A DNA stretch of 64,000 nt from Pelagihabitans sp963760375 (GCA_963760375.1 CAVXCS010000007.1:744001-808000), one strand, 5' to 3'; shown: positions 44,174 to 52,535, counted from the first letter of the stretch. The notes: generated by a model from the sequence alone, not told the origin. Made by a program: numbers and translations.

Positions 44174-45991
44174 ATGGGTTTAGTGACCGCAAAAGAGGTG
44201 GCCAAGGCGATCAATCTGGATAAGTATGGATTGCTGGGGACCTTTATGGGGTGGGGGCTGATGAAGATTACTAGAATTTCGGGCATCAACCAATTCTACG
44301 ATGAACATAAACATTTGGAAGGCCTTGAATTTTTGGATGCCGTCCTGGAACATTATGGCATCGACTTCGAAGTCCCTGAAGATGATCTGAAACGTTTGCC
44401 CAAGGATGGTCCTTTTATCACCATTAGCAATCACCCGCTAGGGGGAATTGACGGGGTACTGCTGTTAAAGCTCATGGTGGGCCATCGGTCCGATTATAAG
44501 ATCATGGCCAATTTTCTGCTCAATCGCATCGAACCCATGGCGCCTTATATATTATCGGTGAATCCATTCGAAGAGCGCAAGGAGGTCAAAAGCAGTTTGG
44601 CAGGTTTCAAATCTGCCCTACAGCATATCAGGGATGGTCATCCGTTGGGGGTTTTTCCGGCAGGGGAGGTATCTACCTATAAAGATGGGAAGCTGATCGT
44701 TGACCGTCCGTGGGAGGAAGCTGCCTTGAAGTTGATCCGAAGGGCGGAAGTTCCGGTGGTGCCGATCTATTTTCATGCCCGAAACAGCAAACTCTTTTAT
44801 TACCTGTCGAAAATGAACGATGTTTTTCGGACGGCCAAATTGCCTTCGGAAGTGTATTCACAGAAAAACCGCCCCATCAAGGTGCGTATCGGACAACCCA
44901 TATCGGTAGAGGCACAGAAAGAGGAAGAAACCTTGGAAGATTTTACCGATCTCTTGCGCAAGAAAACCTACATTCTTTCCAATGCCTATGAAAAAGAACG
45001 TTTGATCGATCAAATACCCACTACCTTAAAACTCCCAAAATCGCCAAGAAAAATAGCCTCCGCCGTACGTACTGAGGTCATACAGGGTGAAATTGAGAAA
45101 CTCAGGGAAAAGGATTGCCGATTATTGCAGAGCAAGAATTACGAAGTGTTTTTGGCACAGGCAAAAGACATGCCCTTTATCCTAAAGGAAATCGGTCGTC
45201 AGCGCGAAGTTACTTTTCGAGCCATCGGCGAGGGTACCAACAATGCGATCGACCTCGATCAGTTCGACGAATATTACCATCATCTTTTTCTTTGGGACGA
45301 CGATGAAAAAACGATCGTAGGGGCGTATCGAATGGGCATGGGTTCTGAGATTTTTAAGAAGTATGGCATCGATGGCTTTTACCTGCAAGACCTATTTCGA
45401 TTTGAACCGGAGCTTTTTCCGATGATGGAAAAATCGATCGAGATGGGACGGGCCTATATCGTCAAAGCCTATCAGCAAAAACCGATGCCCCTGTTTCTGT
45501 TGTGGAAGGGCATCGTGCACACGACCCTGCGCCATCCCGAATACAAATATTTGATAGGGGGGGTAAGCATCAGCAATCAATTCTCGAATTTTTCGAAATC
45601 GCTGATGATCGAGTTTATGAAAAGTAATTATTGGGACCCTTACGTGGCCCAATACGTACGGCCCAAAAAAGAATTCAAGGTAAAATTGAACGATGCGGAC
45701 AAAGAGTTCGTCTTTGATGAAACTGAAGCCGATCTCAACAAATTCGACCGTTTGATCAATGAGGTGGAACCTGGCGACCTTCGTCTTCCCGTACTGATCA
45801 AAAAATATATCAAACAGAATGCGAAGGTGGTCGCTTTCAATGTGGATCCCCTGTTCAACAACTCGGTAGATGGGTTGATGTACATCAAGATTGCGGATCT
45901 TCCGGAAAGCACCGTAAAACCGGTCATGGAAGAATTTCAGGCCGAGTTGGAGCGTAAGTGGGCCGAGAACAATCAGAACGTGGAGTCTTAG
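44174..45991 (+). CDS. olsF: bifunctional acyltransferase, PlsC-like N-terminus plus GNAT/OlsB-like C-terminus (OlsF-type)
   Basis: A 605-residue two-domain protein. The N-terminal half is a PlsC-family acyltransferase with NHPLGGIDG at about 86-94 and FPAGEVSTYKDG, a glycerophosphate-acyltransferase motif. The C-terminal half (from about residue 320) resembles the OlsB/hemolysin GNAT acyltransferases: FLAQAKDMPFILKEIGRQRE, FRAIGEGTN, YRMGMGSEIF, YIVKAYQQKPMPLFLLWKGI and YLIGGVSISNQF. This fusion matches OlsF, which makes ornithine lipid in Serratia and Flavobacterium by N- and then O-acylation. Glycine- or other aminolipid synthesis is an alternative. Its stop codon interlocks with that of the convergent arsC by four bases. 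Confidence 0.82.
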   Translation: MGLVTAKEVAKAINLDKYGLLGTFMGWGLMKITRISGINQFYDEHKHLEGLEFLDAVLEHYGIDFEVPEDDLKRLPKDGPFITISNHPLGGIDGVLLLKLMVGHRSDYKIMANFLLNRIEPMAPYILSVNPFEERKEVKSSLAGFKSALQHIRDGHPLGVFPAGEVSTYKDGKLIVDRPWEEAALKLIRRAEVPVVPIYFHARNSKLFYYLSKMNDVFRTAKLPSEVYSQKNRPIKVRIGQPISVEAQKEEETLEDFTDLLRKKTYILSNAYEKERLIDQIPTTLKLPKSPRKIASAVRTEVIQGEIEKLREKDCRLLQSKNYEVFLAQAKDMPFILKEIGRQREVTFRAIGEGTNNAIDLDQFDEYYHHLFLWDDDEKTIVGAYRMGMGSEIFKKYGIDGFYLQDLFRFEPELFPMMEKSIEMGRAYIVKAYQQKPMPLFLLWKGIVHTTLRHPEYKYLIGGVSISNQFSNFSKSLMIEFMKSNYWDPYVAQYVRPKKEFKVKLNDADKEFVFDETEADLNKFDRLINEVEPGDLRLPVLIKKYIKQNAKVVAFNVDPLFNNSVDGLMYIKIADLPESTVKPVMEEFQAELERKWAENNQNVES

Positions 45992-46407
45992 GCCATTTTC
46001 TGATCCACAAATTCCCTGCAATAAGATCTTATTTCGTTTCTTGCCCTTTCAAAGGCCTGATGCTTTTCCTCTGTACTGCCCGCTACTTTGGAGGGGTCAA
46101 AAAAGTTATGGTGAAGCCTTGTTGCGTTGGCCGAAGGGATAAACGGACAATTTTCCTTGGCATGATCGCAAACCGTAATGATATAGTCCCATTCAATACC
46201 CGAATATTCATCGACATGGTTGGAGGTATGATCGGAGATATCGATATGGTCTTCGGCCATAATGGATACGGCTCCGGGATTGAGGCCATGGGTTTCGATG
46301 CCCGCGCTATAAATGTTTGCCCGCCCGTTTAGGAAAGCCTTCAAATAACCGTGGGCCATTTGACTTCTGCAGGAATTGCCGGTGCAAAGAACCAGTATGT
46401 TTTTCAT
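45988..46407 (-). CDS. arsC: arsenate reductase, low-molecular-weight phosphatase (thioredoxin-coupled) type
   Basis: A 139-residue protein with the LMW-PTP P-loop C8-TGNSC-R14 (CX5R) at the N-terminus, the pattern VCDHAKENCPFIP with the redox cysteines used in thioredoxin-type ArsC, and the acid-base segment FFDPSKVAGS. It reduces arsenate to arsenite. It is the last gene of the arsR / DUF6428 / arsN-like / arsC run. Normally the arsenite pump ACR3 or ArsB follows, but here the gene runs straight into the convergent acyltransferase, with four overlapping bases. Confidence 0.9.
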   Translation of the reverse strand: MKNILVLCTGNSCRSQMAHGYLKAFLNGRANIYSAGIETHGLNPGAVSIMAEDHIDISDHTSNHVDEYSGIEWDYIITVCDHAKENCPFIPSANATRLHHNFFDPSKVAGSTEEKHQAFERARNEIRSYCREFVDQKMA

Positions 46408-46460
46408 CGTATGCTTTTAGTTTTATCAAAAAAGGTTTCAATGGGCCGGTTTATGCAAGT

Positions 46461-46955
46461 TCATTCGGTTCCAACGATTTCACTGCGCCTTTCAAATAAC
46501 AGGTTGTCTTTCCAGGCACCGTCCAATTTGCCTACCCGTTCCCGTTTCCCGATATAGCGAAAACCCATTTTTTCATGTAATTTGATGCTGCCAAGGTTCT
46601 CTGGGAAAATGCCCGACTGTAAAGTCCATAAACCCATTTCCTCACTCGATGTGATCAAGGCTTTCATCAATATTTTTCCGACGCCCCTGCCCCTGTGTTC
46701 AGGACCGATATAAACGCTCACCTCGGCCACCCCGCCATATACGCACCTACTCGAAACAGGCGAAAGGGCCGCCCAACCCAGTACGAGGCCTTGGTCGTCC
46801 TCGGCCACCAAGCGACAGGCTTTCAAATGGGCCTTGTCCCAGGCTTCATAGGCAGGGATTTGCTTTTCGAAGGTGGCAAAGCCCGTGGCAATGCCGGCGC
46901 CGTAGATTTCCGAAACAGCACTCCAGTCTCCCTGTGTCATCTCGCGTACCTCCAT
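46461..46955 (-). CDS. GNAT acetyltransferase, ArsN1/phosphinothricin acetyltransferase-like
   Basis: A 164-residue acetyltransferase beginning MEVREMTQGDWSAVSEIY; an ATG 21 bases upstream would overlap the previous gene. Core motifs match the PAT/bar family: GATFEKQIP-like N-terminus, WAALSPVSSRCVYGGVAEVSVYIGPEHRGRGVGKILM (given here as VAEVSVYI and RGRGVGKILM) and GIFPENLGSIKLHEKMGFRYIG. In ars operons this family is ArsN1, which acetylates and detoxifies the antibiotic arsinothricin. The location between DUF6428 and arsC supports that role; phosphinothricin resistance is an equally possible biochemical activity. Confidence 0.85.
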   Translation of the reverse strand: MEVREMTQGDWSAVSEIYGAGIATGFATFEKQIPAYEAWDKAHLKACRLVAEDDQGLVLGWAALSPVSSRCVYGGVAEVSVYIGPEHRGRGVGKILMKALITSSEEMGLWTLQSGIFPENLGSIKLHEKMGFRYIGKRERVGKLDGAWKDNLLFERRSEIVGTE

Positions 46956-46966
46956 CGACTGCTTTT

Positions 46967-47458
46967 TTAGCAACACCCGCTACCGGGGGTACAGTTCGAT
47001 TCCGTCGCCATCTCGGAAACCACTTCGACACCACAGGTTTCCTTGGCCTTACAATCGGTTTTTTCAACCGCCAGCTGAAGGATCAACCGCATATTTTCTA
47101 CCTGATATCCTTTTACATGCAGTTGTGCGGTGTGGAATTCGGCATTGCCATATTCGAATTTGACTTCGGTTTCGGGATCCATGGGTTTGATACCGTTCAC
47201 TTTGTTCAGTATGCCCAAGGCCTTAAAGGCCTTCATGAAATCGCGCGTATCTTTTTCCAGTGGACTTTCCCACAGTTGTATGACCGTTTCTTTCCAGAAG
47301 TCGGTACCGGCGCCACAATCTACCGAATCAACGGTGATGTGCTTTACCTCCGTGATGTGATAGTGGGCCCCGACATATCTGCCAATGGTATATTCGAACA
47401 GCAAGCTTTTATTGCTGTGTTGTTTCAAGAGTGACAATAATTCTTTTGTTTTCATCAA
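46967..47458 (-). CDS. DUF6428 family protein with cysteine-rich tail, arsenic-operon associated
   Basis: A 163-residue protein with two adjacent ATG starts (47458, 47455). The body (SLLFEYTIGRYVGAHYHITEVKHITVDS) is soluble and of unknown fold. The last 30 residues carry six cysteines: one in TDCKAKETC pairs with a second, then SNC and the terminal GSGCC. The pattern suggests binding of thiophilic metalloids such as arsenite or antimonite, but this is inference. It lies directly between arsR and the arsN-like gene with spacings under 15 bases. Homologues are seen in flavobacterial ars operons; the role is not known. Confidence 0.8.
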   Translation of the reverse strand: MMKTKELLSLLKQHSNKSLLFEYTIGRYVGAHYHITEVKHITVDSVDCGAGTDFWKETVIQLWESPLEKDTRDFMKAFKALGILNKVNGIKPMDPETEVKFEYGNAEFHTAQLHVKGYQVENMRLILQLAVEKTDCKAKETCGVEVVSEMATESNCTPGSGCC

Positions 47459-47471
47459 GATGGGTTTTTGT

Positions 47472-47795
47472 TCAACAACATTTCAATTTCGTTTTGTCAA
47501 AAAAGCCGTTCAATCGCTGCTGCAGGGCTTTCCAATTTTCAAGGTCGATACAATAACAAACACTTTTCCCTTCAATTTCGCCTTGGATCAAACCGATACT
47601 TTTGAGTTCTTTCAGGTGCTGTGAAACTGTGGGTTGGGCCAGACCTATTTCGTCCACGATATCGTTACAGATACAGGCATTTTGGCCACTGATATATTCC
47701 AGGATGGCAATTCTGGCGGGATGGGCCAAAACCTTGAACAGCACGGCCAGCCGGTTCTGTTCGTCACTAAATATTTCAGTCTTGGTAAGTCCCAT
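47472..47795 (-). CDS. arsR: ArsR/SmtB family metalloid-responsive repressor
   Basis: A 107-residue winged-helix repressor. The HTH is at about 52-65 (LAQPTVSQHLKELKSIGLI) and the metalloid site is the CxC pair Cys41/Cys43 (NACICND), typical of arsenite-sensing ArsR; further cysteines lie in SVCYC and the terminal KLKCC. It should repress its own operon and release DNA on arsenite binding. An 8-bp perfect inverted repeat sits immediately upstream of its ATG. DUF6428, an arsN-like gene and arsC follow in tight succession. Confidence 0.93.
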   Translation of the reverse strand: MGLTKTEIFSDEQNRLAVLFKVLAHPARIAILEYISGQNACICNDIVDEIGLAQPTVSQHLKELKSIGLIQGEIEGKSVCYCIDLENWKALQQRLNGFFDKTKLKCC

Positions 47796-47821
47796 GTAAT
47801 ATTTATATATTGCAATATTAC
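47796..47821. promoter_or_regulatory. probable ArsR operator
   Basis: A perfect inverted repeat GTAATATT / AATATTAC with a 10-base spacer begins one base before the arsR ATG. On the minus strand TAATATTG (47813-47820) inside it is one mismatch from TAnnTTTG, so repressor binding would cover the promoter. ArsR/SmtB operators are typically AT-rich palindromes of this size. Confidence 0.6.
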
Positions 47822-47872
47822 GATAATAATACGAAATAAAAAACCGGATATTATGGTATCCGGTTATCTTAT

Positions 47873-48481
47873 TTAAAACCAGGGTTTTTTTCCTACTTGA
47901 TAGGTGTTATAGAATTCTTCGTCTGATTTGGTGAGATAAATGATGCCCTCGATCAGCCCTATGACGCCAGTGGCCATCAGGATAAAACTACCGATCAGAA
48001 AACAAAGGGTGGCATAGCCAACAATGGAAGTGCCCAAAAGGATAAAGCCTTCTTTTTGGTAGCCCAAAATAAACTTGTGAACGCCCAACGACCCCAAAAA
48101 AATGGCCAAGAGTCCGGCCAGTACTTTCTTGTTATCGCCACCGCCACCGCTGAAGGCTTCCTTGGCACCCTCCGTGAATTCATTGGCGGTTTTCTTGGCT
48201 TCTTCTCCGAATTCCTTGGCCTTCTCCTTGGTCTCTTCCTTAAATTCTTTGGTGGCTTCCTTGGCCTTATCAATTTTTTCACTCGCTTTGTCGCCCAATT
48301 CTCCCGCTTTGTCCTTGGCCTTATCAATTTTTTCACTCGCTTTGTCGCCCAATTCTCCCGCTTTGTCCTTGGCCTTGTCCATAGCATCTTCTGCCTTATC
48401 GGCTAATTTGCCTGCTTTGTCCTTGGCTTTGCCCAAAGCATCTTCTGCCTTGCCGTCCAAATCTTTCTTTTTAGCTGCCAT
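47873..48481 (-). CDS. TM2 domain protein with LEA-like Lys/Ala/Asp repeat region
   Basis: A 202-residue protein in two parts. Residues 1 to about 110 are a low-complexity, charged helical region rich in Lys, Ala, Asp and Glu, with an exact 18-residue repeat beginning KAKDKAGELG at 36-53 and 54-71 and further degenerate copies. This resembles late-embryogenesis-abundant and apolipophorin-like repeats, which can be disordered and membrane- or desiccation-related. A short Gly-rich hinge (SGGGG) leads to a C-terminal TM2 domain with the signature GSLGVHKFILGY and two membrane helices. The repeat is exact at the DNA level, so it is recent. Function is unknown. Confidence 0.85.
   Translation of the reverse strand: MAAKKKDLDGKAEDALGKAKDKAGKLADKAEDAMDKAKDKAGELGDKASEKIDKAKDKAGELGDKASEKIDKAKEATKEFKEETKEKAKEFGEEAKKTANEFTEGAKEAFSGGGGDNKKVLAGLLAIFLGSLGVHKFILGYQKEGFILLGTSIVGYATLCFLIGSFILMATGVIGLIEGIIYLTKSDEEFYNTYQVGKKPWF
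48258..48376. repeat. 54-bp tandem repeat inside the TM2 gene
   Basis: Two identical 54-base units (48258-48311 and 48312-48365) are followed by about 11 bases of a third. The unit is a multiple of three, so each copy adds 18 residues in frame. Perfect identity implies recent expansion and possible length variation between strains. Confidence 0.9.
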
Positions 48482-48535
48482 ATTTGTTTATTTTGGTGGT
48501 TAATGTTGGAAATAAATGTAAGCAATATTTTCAAA

Positions 48536-48922
48536 TCATAGAAATGCTTTGTCCATAGGTTCCCAGAGCTCCAATTTATTGCCATCGGGGTCTAGGATAT
48601 ACCCGAACTTGCCATATTCGAACTCCTGTATTTCGCCCACCACGGTTACGCCTTCCTTTTTTAGGACCGCCAACAGGGTCGCCAGATCCGCCACCCTAAA
48701 GTTCATCATAAATGGGGCCTTGCTCGGCTCGAAATAGGCAGTGTCAGCTTTCATGGGGCTCCATTGGGTTGAACAATCGTTTCCTTCCTTGTCTTTCCAC
48801 CAAAAAGTACATCCGTATTGGTCGGTGTTCAATCCCAAATGGTCTCGATACCATTCCTTCAATTTTTTTGGGTCGGGGGTTTTAAAGAAAAATCCACCCA
48901 GACCGGTTACCCTTTTATCCAT
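48536..48922 (-). CDS. VOC family (glyoxalase/bleomycin-resistance-like) protein
   Basis: A 128-residue vicinal-oxygen-chelate fold protein. The N-terminal half begins GLGGFFFKTPDPKKLKEWYRDHLGL and the C-terminal half carries the metal-site strand GKFGYILDPDGNKLELWEP, typical of glyoxalase-like VOC proteins. The enzyme class (glyoxalase, dioxygenase or drug-binding) cannot be resolved. It starts four bases after the DUF1801 stop, so the two genes form a small operon. Confidence 0.88.
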   Translation of the reverse strand: MDKRVTGLGGFFFKTPDPKKLKEWYRDHLGLNTDQYGCTFWWKDKEGNDCSTQWSPMKADTAYFEPSKAPFMMNFRVADLATLLAVLKKEGVTVVGEIQEFEYGKFGYILDPDGNKLELWEPMDKAFL

Positions 48923-48926
48923 GATT

Positions 48927-49382
48927 TTATCTTTTTATGTTTTTTTCGTAGCGTTCGATCCATTGTTGTGGGGTCATTTTGGCGCAAAGTTCCCCGATCA
49001 GGTCGAAAGGGATATCCTCCAAGTACTTGAATCGCACGCAACTTTTGCCCATGTCCAATTTTCTTTTACAATGTTTCGGGTATTCGGTTACGAACCAGTC
49101 ATGTAATTTTGGATCTGCATAAATGCCCGCATGATATAAGGCCACAAAGTTTTTTTGTGACGCCAGGTTCAAAAAGGGGAGGGGCAGGCTCGGATCGCAG
49201 TGGTAACCGGCCGGATACAGTGATTTCGGTACCACATACCCCAGCATGCCATAACTGATCTGTTCCTTGAAACCGGATGGCAAATGGGTTTTGACCACAT
49301 CGCGCAATCTCGCTATGGCCTTTTGTCTTTCCTCTGGAAGTTGCCTGATATAATCTTCCGGGCTTTCTGCTTTATACTGCAT
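48927..49382 (-). CDS. DUF1801 domain protein
   Basis: A 151-residue protein of the DUF1801/YdhG-like family, recognised from ESPEDYIRQLPEERQKAIARLRDVV, ISYGMLGYVVPKS, FVALYHAGIYADP and the tail KSCVRFKYLEDIPFDLIGEL. The fold is a small alpha/beta domain with no known enzymatic activity. No signal peptide. The downstream VOC gene begins four bases later. Confidence 0.85.
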   Translation of the reverse strand: MQYKAESPEDYIRQLPEERQKAIARLRDVVKTHLPSGFKEQISYGMLGYVVPKSLYPAGYHCDPSLPLPFLNLASQKNFVALYHAGIYADPKLHDWFVTEYPKHCKRKLDMGKSCVRFKYLEDIPFDLIGELCAKMTPQQWIERYEKNIKR

Positions 49383-49624
49383 GACGGGCTTTTTTTATTG
49401 ATACCCAGTGTAGCCTATTCGTCGATATGACGAAACCAAAACGAACTGCTATAGTAAACCGGGCCGCGACCAGGGCCGACTATTCAAGTGTGGGAAATGA
49501 TTTTTTAGTAGTAGGGCGTACTATAAAAGTATAAATAATCCCGCAATCTTTGCTAAAGTGTTGTCCGATGATTTTGAAATACCGTTTTATTGGAAAAGCA
49601 CATTCCCAAGGTTCCAATAGATCT

Positions 49625-50608
49625 TCAACAAAATTTGGCCTTGATCTTATCCACGATGGTTTGGGCCAGCTTTTCATTGCTTTCCAAGGTCCAACCTGCG
49701 ATATGGGGGGTAAGCAGCACATTTTCGGCCGCCATTAAGTATTGGAAGGCCTCGGGTAATTCGATCGTTGTACCCTTTTCGGGCTGGACCGAACCCATGG
49801 AAGCCTTTGGGGTTTTGAACATATTCTCGAAGGATGATTTTTCATACTCCAAAACATCCAAACCTGCCCCCAGTACCTTGCCAGATTTCAAAGCGGTCAC
49901 CAAATCTTGGGTCACCACGCATTTTCCCCTTCCGGTGTTCAAGAGCCAGATCGGTTTTTGAAAAGCTTCCAAAAATTCGGTATCGACCATTTTAATGGTC
50001 GTTTCATCCTCCGGGAGATGAAGACTTAAGATATCGGTTTTTTGCCCGAGTTCCATGATGCCTACCTGACGGGCATTTTCATCGCCCACTCCGCCTTTTA
50101 TGTCATAGCAGATCACTTCCACATCGAAGCCCCGTAGTTTTTTGGCGAAGGCTTTTCCCATATTCCCATAGCCGAGGATGCCGACCGTATGGCCGTCCAG
50201 TTCGCGGCCGCGGTTGCCTTCCCTGTCCCATTTTCCGGACCGTACTTCTCGATCGGCTTTGTTGAGTTTATTGAGGATCGAAAGTAACATGCCAAGGGTA
50301 TGTTCTCCGACAGCGTTCCTATTTCCTTCCGGCGCGGATGCCAGGAAGATGTCGCGCGATTTGGCGAAGTCCGTGTCAATATTTTCCAAACCTGCCCCCA
50401 CACGGCCGATGAACTTCAGGTGGTTCGCCTTCTCCAAAAAGGCTTGGTCAATACTGAAACGACTGCGGATGATCAGTCCATCATAATCCCCGATTACGTC
50501 TTCCACTGCCCGTTTGGAGGAGGTGTAGTCTTCATCGTTTTGAAAACCCAGCAGGTTCAGCTGTTCGATCAGCAATGGGTGGTTGGTATCTAGGTGAAGT
50601 ACTTTCAT
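49625..50608 (-). CDS. D-2-hydroxyacid dehydrogenase (phosphoglycerate dehydrogenase-like)
   Basis: A 327-residue NAD-dependent enzyme. The nucleotide-binding motif is VGILGYGNMGKAFAKKL, and the catalytic triad segments are NTGRG (Arg), a downstream Glu region and LTPHIAGWT (His). An insertion of about 35 residues rich in Ser/Lys/Glu separates GAGLDVLEYEKSSFENMF from the His motif. There is no C-terminal ACT domain, so it is not the long SerA. The family reduces 2-keto acids or oxidises 3-phosphoglycerate; the exact substrate is unproven. It starts seven bases after the cupin gene. Confidence 0.88.
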   Translation of the reverse strand: MKVLHLDTNHPLLIEQLNLLGFQNDEDYTSSKRAVEDVIGDYDGLIIRSRFSIDQAFLEKANHLKFIGRVGAGLENIDTDFAKSRDIFLASAPEGNRNAVGEHTLGMLLSILNKLNKADREVRSGKWDREGNRGRELDGHTVGILGYGNMGKAFAKKLRGFDVEVICYDIKGGVGDENARQVGIMELGQKTDILSLHLPEDETTIKMVDTEFLEAFQKPIWLLNTGRGKCVVTQDLVTALKSGKVLGAGLDVLEYEKSSFENMFKTPKASMGSVQPEKGTTIELPEAFQYLMAAENVLLTPHIAGWTLESNEKLAQTIVDKIKAKFC

Positions 50609-50615
50609 GGGGGGA

Positions 50616-50981
50616 TTATATTTTGGGATAATGTGTTTGTGTCAACCGATGGGCAATGCCACCGGTATGGGCCGTGCCCAGTTTCTCAAAAAGGAGCAGC
50701 TGTACCACTTCCCCATTTCGGGTGGATGGGCAATGTTCGACCCCTTTGGGCACCACGATCAGTTCGCCCTCCCTAACGGTTTCGGTTCGGTCGCGAAACT
50801 GCATGTAGAGTGTTCCTTTCAAAACTTGGAAGAGTTCGTCTTCATGTTCATGGGCGTGCCAAACGAATTCTCCCTGTATTTTGGCAAGGAGTACCTGCAT
50901 ATCGTCTACGATGGCAATTTGGTGTGGATGCCATAGCTTGTCGAAAGTTTCTTGTTTTTGCCTTGGGTTGATGGGTTTCAT
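50616..50981 (-). CDS. cupin domain protein
   Basis: A 121-residue single-domain cupin. The two cupin motifs are visible: VWHAHEHEDELFQVLKGTLYMQF (metal-binding His-x-His-x4-Glu) and EGELIVVPKGVEHCPSTRN (Pro-Gly-x-x-His). Cupins bind divalent metal and act as isomerases, dioxygenases or sensors; the substrate is unknown. The next gene, a 2-hydroxyacid dehydrogenase, lies seven bases downstream. Confidence 0.88.
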   Translation of the reverse strand: MKPINPRQKQETFDKLWHPHQIAIVDDMQVLLAKIQGEFVWHAHEHEDELFQVLKGTLYMQFRDRTETVREGELIVVPKGVEHCPSTRNGEVVQLLLFEKLGTAHTGGIAHRLTQTHYPKI

Positions 50982-51038
50982 TGCTGTAACGTTCCATTGA
51001 TTGATGATCGAAGAGGATCACGACCATGTTTATCGGGG

Positions 51039-52394
51039 TTAAATCCCCAGGACCAACTTAGCGATTGAAAAGTAGATCAAAATACCGAAAATATCATTTC
51101 CGGTGGTAATAAAAGGGCCTGTTGCGACTGCGGGGTCGATTCCCCTTTTATCCAGAAATACAGGTATAAAGGTGCCTATCAGGGCGGCGATGATGATCAC
51201 GGTGATCAATGCGATGCAAAGGGTGGCCGAGATCAAATAGGAGGTTCGAAAGGCAAAATGACTGATCAGCAATACGACCAGCGCAATGGCCGCTCCATTG
51301 ATCAAGCCCAAAAGAAATTCCTTGAAAAGTCGGTTCAATATCTCACCTTTTACCGTGTCATTGGCCAAACCTTGAACCATGATCGCTGAAGATTGCACCC
51401 CCACGTTTCCCGCTGTAGCCTGGATCAGGGGCACAAATATCAAAAGTATCGGAAATTCGATCATCACTTCCTGAAAACCGTTGATGATGCTTGCGGCCCC
51501 GATGCCACCGAACATGCCGATGATCAGCCAAGGGAGCCTGGCTTTGGTCAGTTCCCAAATCGTGTCATCGGCTTCGACATCACTCGATATCCCCGCTGCC
51601 AATTGGTAATCTTTTTCGGCCTCCTCTTTGATCACATCGACAATGTCATCGATGGTGATCCTGCCCACCAACCTTCCTATTTCGTCAATCACCGGAATGG
51701 CTTCCAAATCGTATTTGCTCATGATTTTTGCAACCTCTTCCGGTTTTTCATTCACACTTACCGAATCTACCTTGGGGATATATATTTCCTTGATATGTGT
51801 TTTGGTGGAGGTGGTCAACAGGTCTTTCAGCGACAGCCTGCCTTTGAGCTTGTCATCATCATCCACGACATAAATGGAGTGCACGCGGGTCACATTTTCC
51901 GCTTGAGCCCGCATTTCCTTGACACAGGTGAGTACATCCCAATTTTCCCTTACTTTGACCAATTCCTTGGCCATGAGTCCCCCGGCAGAATTTTCATCGT
52001 ACCGCAACAGGTCAACGATGTCTTTGGCGTGCTCGCGATCCTCGATTTTCGAAATGACTTCCTGAACCATGTCCTTGGGCAGTTCCCCAATAATATCCGC
52101 GGCATCATCGGTGTCGAGCTCTCCCAATTCATCGGCAATTTCCTTTGTGGATAGATTGCCCAAGATGGCCTCCCGTATATCCTCGTTGAGTTCGGTAAGC
52201 ACATCGGAGGTCTTATCGCTATCCAGGAGTTTGATCAGATAGGTTGCTTCATCTTCATTGAGTTCGTCGATGATTTCGGCGATATCGGCATAGTGAACGT
52301 CTTCCAGCAGCGACTGAAGGTCTTGGTCGCTTTGGCTTTCGATAAGCTGTTCTATATCAGCTATGAGTTCCTCTGTGATTTTGAACGGTGTCAT
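51039..52394 (-). CDS. mgtE: magnesium transporter MgtE
   Basis: A 451-residue magnesium channel/transporter. The N-terminal MgtE N domain is rich in acidic helices (ADELGELDTDDAADIIGELP), then a CBS pair (VRENWDVLTCVKEMRAQAEN, SKYDLEAIPVIDEIGRLVGRITIDDIVDVI) that senses Mg2+, then five transmembrane segments starting at ARLPWLIIGMFGGIGAASI with the pore signature TAGNVGVQSSA. Low cytosolic Mg2+ opens it. The gene has its own promoter box 32 bases upstream and follows rsmA in the same direction. Confidence 0.96.
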   Translation of the reverse strand: MTPFKITEELIADIEQLIESQSDQDLQSLLEDVHYADIAEIIDELNEDEATYLIKLLDSDKTSDVLTELNEDIREAILGNLSTKEIADELGELDTDDAADIIGELPKDMVQEVISKIEDREHAKDIVDLLRYDENSAGGLMAKELVKVRENWDVLTCVKEMRAQAENVTRVHSIYVVDDDDKLKGRLSLKDLLTTSTKTHIKEIYIPKVDSVSVNEKPEEVAKIMSKYDLEAIPVIDEIGRLVGRITIDDIVDVIKEEAEKDYQLAAGISSDVEADDTIWELTKARLPWLIIGMFGGIGAASIINGFQEVMIEFPILLIFVPLIQATAGNVGVQSSAIMVQGLANDTVKGEILNRLFKEFLLGLINGAAIALVVLLISHFAFRTSYLISATLCIALITVIIIAALIGTFIPVFLDKRGIDPAVATGPFITTGNDIFGILIYFSIAKLVLGI

Positions 52395-52425
52395 AGGGCG
52401 CTACTGCCTTGAGTGGGCATCAGCG

Positions 52426-52433
52426 CAAAGCTA
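52426..52433 (-). promoter_or_regulatory. -7 promoter box for mgtE
   Basis: The minus strand reads TAGCTTTG, a match to TAnnTTTG, 31 bases before the mgtE ATG. It allows expression independent of the rsmA transcript. Confidence 0.4.
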
Positions 52434-52535
52434 AAGAAAAAAGGCGTATTGGAAGGGGATATTGGACAGACGTTTGGTCTCTGCCGTTCTTTTAGGGAAC
52501 AGGCGGATTCATCGAATCCAGTTAAAGGACCGATT

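Noticed and set aside
48056..48503. Plus-strand ORFs across the TM2 gene
   Set aside because: They arise from the repeat region read backwards; the minus-strand frame has the TM2 signature.
49383..49624. Intergenic stretch with an 80-codon minus-strand ORF
   Set aside because: The ORF overlaps the dehydrogenase gene in another frame and has no features; I see no RNA gene or strong hairpin in the gap.
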